This document shows, in pieces, positions 60,310 through 64,000 of a stretch of DNA of 64,000 nucleotides. The position numbers and the translations under genes are program-made. The notes under the pieces were generated by a model. That model did no database searches, was not told the origin of the DNA, and worked only from the letters and a program-made list of their open reading frames with translations. Each line of letters opens with the position of its first letter. The stretch's first letter is position 1. The stretch lies in contig NW_017386070.1 of assembly GCF_000237925.1 (NCBI RefSeq), positions 124,001 to 188,000 of the forward strand, in the 5' to 3' direction. This DNA comes from Schistosoma mansoni (lineage: Eukaryota; Platyhelminthes; Trematoda; Strigeidida; Schistosomatidae).

Positions 60310-62060
60310 GTTATCGCCAGTCAAGATCATGCATGCAATCGATCTATGCTTTCAAAAGGTACTCGAAAAGTACCCTGAAATGTACAAAACGCGACCGAAG
60401 CTATCATGTGTAAGCAACAACGTACACACCACATTACGACCAGAAGTCCACTCGTATTTTCGAAAGTGAGACGACTTTCTCCCGTAAACCTATGACTAAC
60501 GAAAAAGGAATTCAACCACATGATAGACTTGGGATATATTCGGCCATCAAACTACTTATGTGCATTTCTCTTGTACATAGCCCCTAAAAAGCACATCGAC
60601 GACGTCTCTAGTGGACTCAATTGCGAAAACGCATACGAAGATGAGTGTTTAGTCGAAAGTCAGGACAAGGAATCTCTTATCCAACATCTGAACCCTGCCC
60701 CCGAACGACTCCGAAATATGTCCCTACTGTAAACGTTCAGAAATTTCAGATCTGTTATATCCCCTGGTGAATTATGAATGGTAAATCTGAGGTCTATATA
60801 TGGACAAATGTAATATGCCTATTTCCTATTGGATAGTTGTTAAATAAGTGACCTAATCGTATTCGTGTTCCTCTTATCATAACCTTTATTTTGACCTTGG
60901 AACTATTATTATTGATTACTTTCCCCCTATCTACAGTCACATTGGCCAATTATTGTACAAATGTTATCTTTCTATTTTTTGGTATAATTTGGTCTGTTTG
61001 GTTAGTATATAAACCCAGTATACTTGTGAATAATGATTCATATTGCCGAGGCTGTATTTGTGTTCTGGACTTAACGGCTGAGCTAGGCAGATAGGAAGAA
61101 CCGGATTGCACCCAAGACTGCTCGTACGTATTTCCTGTATCATTGGACGTATATATATCTATATATTAAGAGGGCAAATTCATACGTTATAACAAGATCA
61201 GAACAGACTTCATGGATTTTCTCGGTGCTCAAAGTGTCTACCCTCCGAAAAGTAAAGTGGCGACCACTCTGTACTACCCAGAACTCATCAATTTGGACGA
61301 CGACGCGGAAACGGCATTTGCCACAGTTGAGGGAATTATCGGAGGGGGGCTATGCTCGTGAACCAAGACATCAAAGCATACAATGGTATCTCAGTAGACG
61401 TATCGGACTCGGTGTTCGGAGGAGTCTTACAACAATGGGTAAACAATACCTTGAAACTTTTTACATTCTTCCAAAGACGATTTCAAGACACTGAATTGAA
61501 GTATAGAGTTTTCTGCAAGAAACGTCTAGCCATGTACTGTTCTTATGGCACTTTCAACACTACGTGGAATGCCGAAAATTCGCTCCATTTACCAACCACA
61601 AACATCTGACCTTCTCTTCGGGCCTGTCTTCCGACAAATGCTCTACTCGAGAGTCCAAACGACTAGACTACATTTCGCTGTTTACTTCAGATAAAACATA
61701 TTTCTCGGACGAACGATTTAGTTGCAGTTGCCTTGTGCCCTACGACTCCATTGAACAGTTTCCGAGGAATTGACCACCTTGAAGTCGTCCACCTTCAAAA
61801 AGAAGACATTGATCTTCAGCATGAGCTAATTTTGACAACCCTGAAACTGTGTATCATGCGGGTGGGAACTGGTGAGGAAACCGTACCATGTGACACGTTT
61901 ACTGGTAGGGATCGTCCAATCGTGCCGGAACATCGAGGCAACGTCTTCAATATGTTGCACAAGATTTCTCAGCCAGGTATTCGAGCAACCTTCAAAAACC
62001 TCCCGTTTTATCTCGATTATTCCGTAACACTTTGTCAAAAATATCTCTTTTTCCTAGTAT
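60310..62060 (+). pseudogene. Ty3/gypsy pol relic (RT, RNase H, integrase N-terminus)
   Basis: Blocks in order: RT entry, decayed, then MIDLGYIRPSN and APKK (60520-60590); catalytic region reduced to a DECLVESQDKESLIQHL-like piece (about 60640-60690), with sequence between RT motifs deleted; after a nested LTR, FLGAQSVYPPKSKVATTL (from 61216); RNase H VSDSVFGGVLQQ and FFQRRFQDTELKYRVF (61400-61510), TNHKHLTFSSG (about 61597) and ESKRLDYISLFTSD (about 61650); integrase RDRPIVPEHRGNVFNMLH and QPGIRAT (61908-61990). Frame changes and stops show it is dead. Closest in style to the CsRn1-type gypsy elements of flukes (inference). Confidence 0.85.
60753..61194 (+). repeat. Solo LTR, family A, nested in gypsy pol, perfect TSD
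   Basis: A 442-bp LTR, TGTTATATCC...ATAACA, flanked by AGATC on both sides (60748-60752 and 61195-61199). A TATA-like TATATAAACCC lies at about 61004-61015. It splits the RT of the gypsy relic between an NVQKFQI-like stretch and FLGAQSV. Confidence 0.93.
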
Positions 62061-62364
62061 GCCAATATATGAGTTCACATAGATTTTTTCCTGCTTAAGA
62101 AAAATCTAATAAGCTTTCTGTCTGAAATCTTTAATGCTATGGCATACTTTCTATACAATCATATACCAGATTTTTTCACGCGTTTTGCGTCACCACATAC
62201 GTATGAGTGCATTTTGACATGCGCTTATACTCTTCCTTTCTTTACTTGGAAGACTGGGAAAGACGAAAGACATAACAAGTTCTCAGAAGAATGTTTAATA
62301 AGGGTAGTATCGTAACGTTTAAAGTTATGACCGGCCAATTCTCAGGGTCATCGCTACCCTTCTA

Positions 62365-62700
62365 AAAGGAGAAAGAGCTGTAGCGGCAAATAAATCCACA
62401 AAAATAAGTAGATATGAAAGTCTTCCTTATCGTTACCGACATATTAATGTTGGCCACGCTGCAGTACGACCCGTTAACGGTACAAAACTTCGAGCCCCAG
62501 AAATTTCGTGGATCTCTTATCCACTTCCGTGAATGTTGATCTAAATTCCGACACGAGCAGACTTACAAAGGTGTTGCGTCCAGTTAAACCCGTTTCTACT
62601 CGGTCGCAGTCGACTGATGTCTTCGCACGACTTAGTGCACGTTTCTGTACGTCGTAACTAATTACGAAACCTCTTGAAATTGCATACGATTACCCTTAAA
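62365..62700 (+). repeat. Polypurine tract and 3' LTR (family B) of the gypsy relic
   Basis: A purine run AAAAGGAGAAAGAGC (about 62365-62380) is followed at once by TGTAGCGGCAAATAAATCC, the family B LTR start. This is the expected junction of an LTR retrotransposon and ties the family B repeats at 48.8-52.4 kb to this gypsy type. Homology to those copies is clear for the first ~90 bp and fades after; the right end is approximate. Confidence 0.6.
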
Positions 62701-64000
62701 ATTTCTATAGCGAAAGCTATGTATTATATCATCGATAGAAAAGGAACAAGTGATAACATAAGCATTGAAAGTCTTGAAGCCTCTTAATCAGAAGGAAACC
62801 CTAATATCCTGACTTTCCCCAGAACAACGAAACGACGCAGGCTTTAAAACGACGATCCCATCACGGAAAATTAACGATCATGACGAAAGTTCACTGATAT
62901 CCGAAGACCAGCCCAGAACAACGTGCTATGGAAGGACGTTAATGTTAATAGAATACTAGAATGACTACCGTATGTAGGACATTATAAAGGTTTTTGTTTA
63001 GTCTCACCTTATCAATATGTTTACACAGCACTAAAAAATTCCAATGTCTTTTACATGTCTCATGGTCCAATTGGCAGCATGTTCAGTTCATCTAACAATG
63101 GAATGTAAACTTTCCATAAAGTTATTTGTAGAATCTGTTATAAGACGAATAAATGACGAGACAGTGTTTATTCATCATAGTTTTAACATCTCCAAAATTC
63201 TCAGCATGGTGGTTGATTAGCGTTCAGCAAGCCATTACAAAGAAGCGCGGGGCTCAAAATCCGTCAGAATTGGTCAAATGTGTCTGGACTCAAGTAATGT
63301 ATATTCGAAGACGGAATTATGAACATGGAAGAATAAAAAGAAACAATCGCAGAAACAAATCGAACGAATCGCTTCATTTTGTGTAAGTTCTCGAAGTCTC
63401 AAAGCTAATAGACTTGGATGCAAATATAAGTTCCAAATTATTAAGTACTGGTTAGAAGAGCCCAGGAAGTTACATGAACTCTAGAAAGAAAAGGATTCCT
63501 GATTCGAATAATTCGAAGGATCCTAAAGAAAACATGCAATTCAATTGTACGTTCTGCGGCACTATTTAGAGAGTACTCCCATGAAGTTGTGTCAGATCTG
63601 GACTTACGTTTTAGAGAATTTTAATGAGTACCGATAATTCAGTGGATCCCTAAGACGCCCCTAAATCCGTCACCTTTTAAGAGACAAATATCTGATGCTT
63701 TCGTTCTGGACTTCGAATCAATAGTGCGTTGATCCTTGTTTCCAATTCAAGAGGAAATACGATATACGTAAGAAATCAGATAAAAAAACTCCCATGATTA
63801 AGCCGACGGAGATGGGTCATGGAGTTACGAGAATATTGGTGGCTGGGAAGAGCCTCTGTCAAAGTCGATATATTGTCCGGTGTCATTAACTGAAATGCTT
63901 GTATTACTTGTAGCTGAAATTTATTTTCCCTATCATACTATGCCGTGAGTGAGCTACATTATAATCTTTTAGAATTGAAAGGTAATCAACAGATATATTG
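62701..64000. other. Intergenic, nothing recognised
   Basis: A 77-codon frame (63153-63386) is basic at its C-terminus but has no recognisable domain. No other feature was seen. Confidence 0.4.

Noticed and set aside
1-64000. CRISPR array, bacterial operon or rRNA
   Set aside because: No regularly spaced direct repeats, no ribosomal RNA signature, and the split gene and retroelements are clearly eukaryotic.

Overview
This is a window of eukaryotic, trematode-type nuclear DNA, almost certainly from a blood fluke (Schistosoma); the species cannot be told from the window. The signs are AT-rich sequence, a gene split into 21 exons with tiny 5' introns (41 and 48 bp) and kilobase 3' introns, and flanks and introns full of flatworm retroelements: tRNA-like SINEs carrying hammerhead ribozyme motifs (Smα type), RTE-like and CR1-like LINEs, a Penelope-like element, Ty3/gypsy relics and solo LTRs. 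There are two 200-N assembly gaps (4116-4315 and 34785-34984).

The only cellular gene I can support is on the + strand at 17112-46776. It encodes the TPR subunit of transcription factor TFIIIC (GTF3C3 / TFIIIC102, yeast Tfc4/τ131). All 21 coding exons could be placed by hand with consistent splice phases, giving 2871 coding nt and a 956-residue protein. Nineteen of the 20 introns start with GT; intron 17 starts with GC. A poly(A) signal lies 131 bp after the stop codon. A polypyrimidine/AG site about 20 nt before the ATG is a possible spliced-leader acceptor.

Layout. 1-16.9 kb: no host gene; one solo LTR, several SINE/hammerhead relics, the first gap and a degenerate CR1-like LINE. 16.9-47 kb: the TFIIIC gene, whose introns hold RTE-like LINEs, a Penelope-like element, solo LTRs, a foldback element and a large inverted duplication. 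47.5-64 kb: no host gene recognised; four copies of one LTR-like block, a 3'-truncated CR1-like LINE and a degenerate Ty3/gypsy element with a solo LTR of another family inserted in its pol region.

The most notable structure is a 2.77-kb inverted duplication. The 3' end of the gene (44695-47465, with exons 20 and 21 and the 3' UTR) is repeated in opposite orientation inside intron 13 (33275-35245). The second gap falls inside that copy and hides exactly 1000 bp of the template. It is either a very recent rearrangement or an assembly artefact; if real, the pre-mRNA could fold back on itself around exons 14-20. A second point is a functional coincidence: a gene for a subunit of the Pol III B-box-binding factor sits among Pol III-type SINEs, two of them head to head about 200 bp upstream of its ATG.
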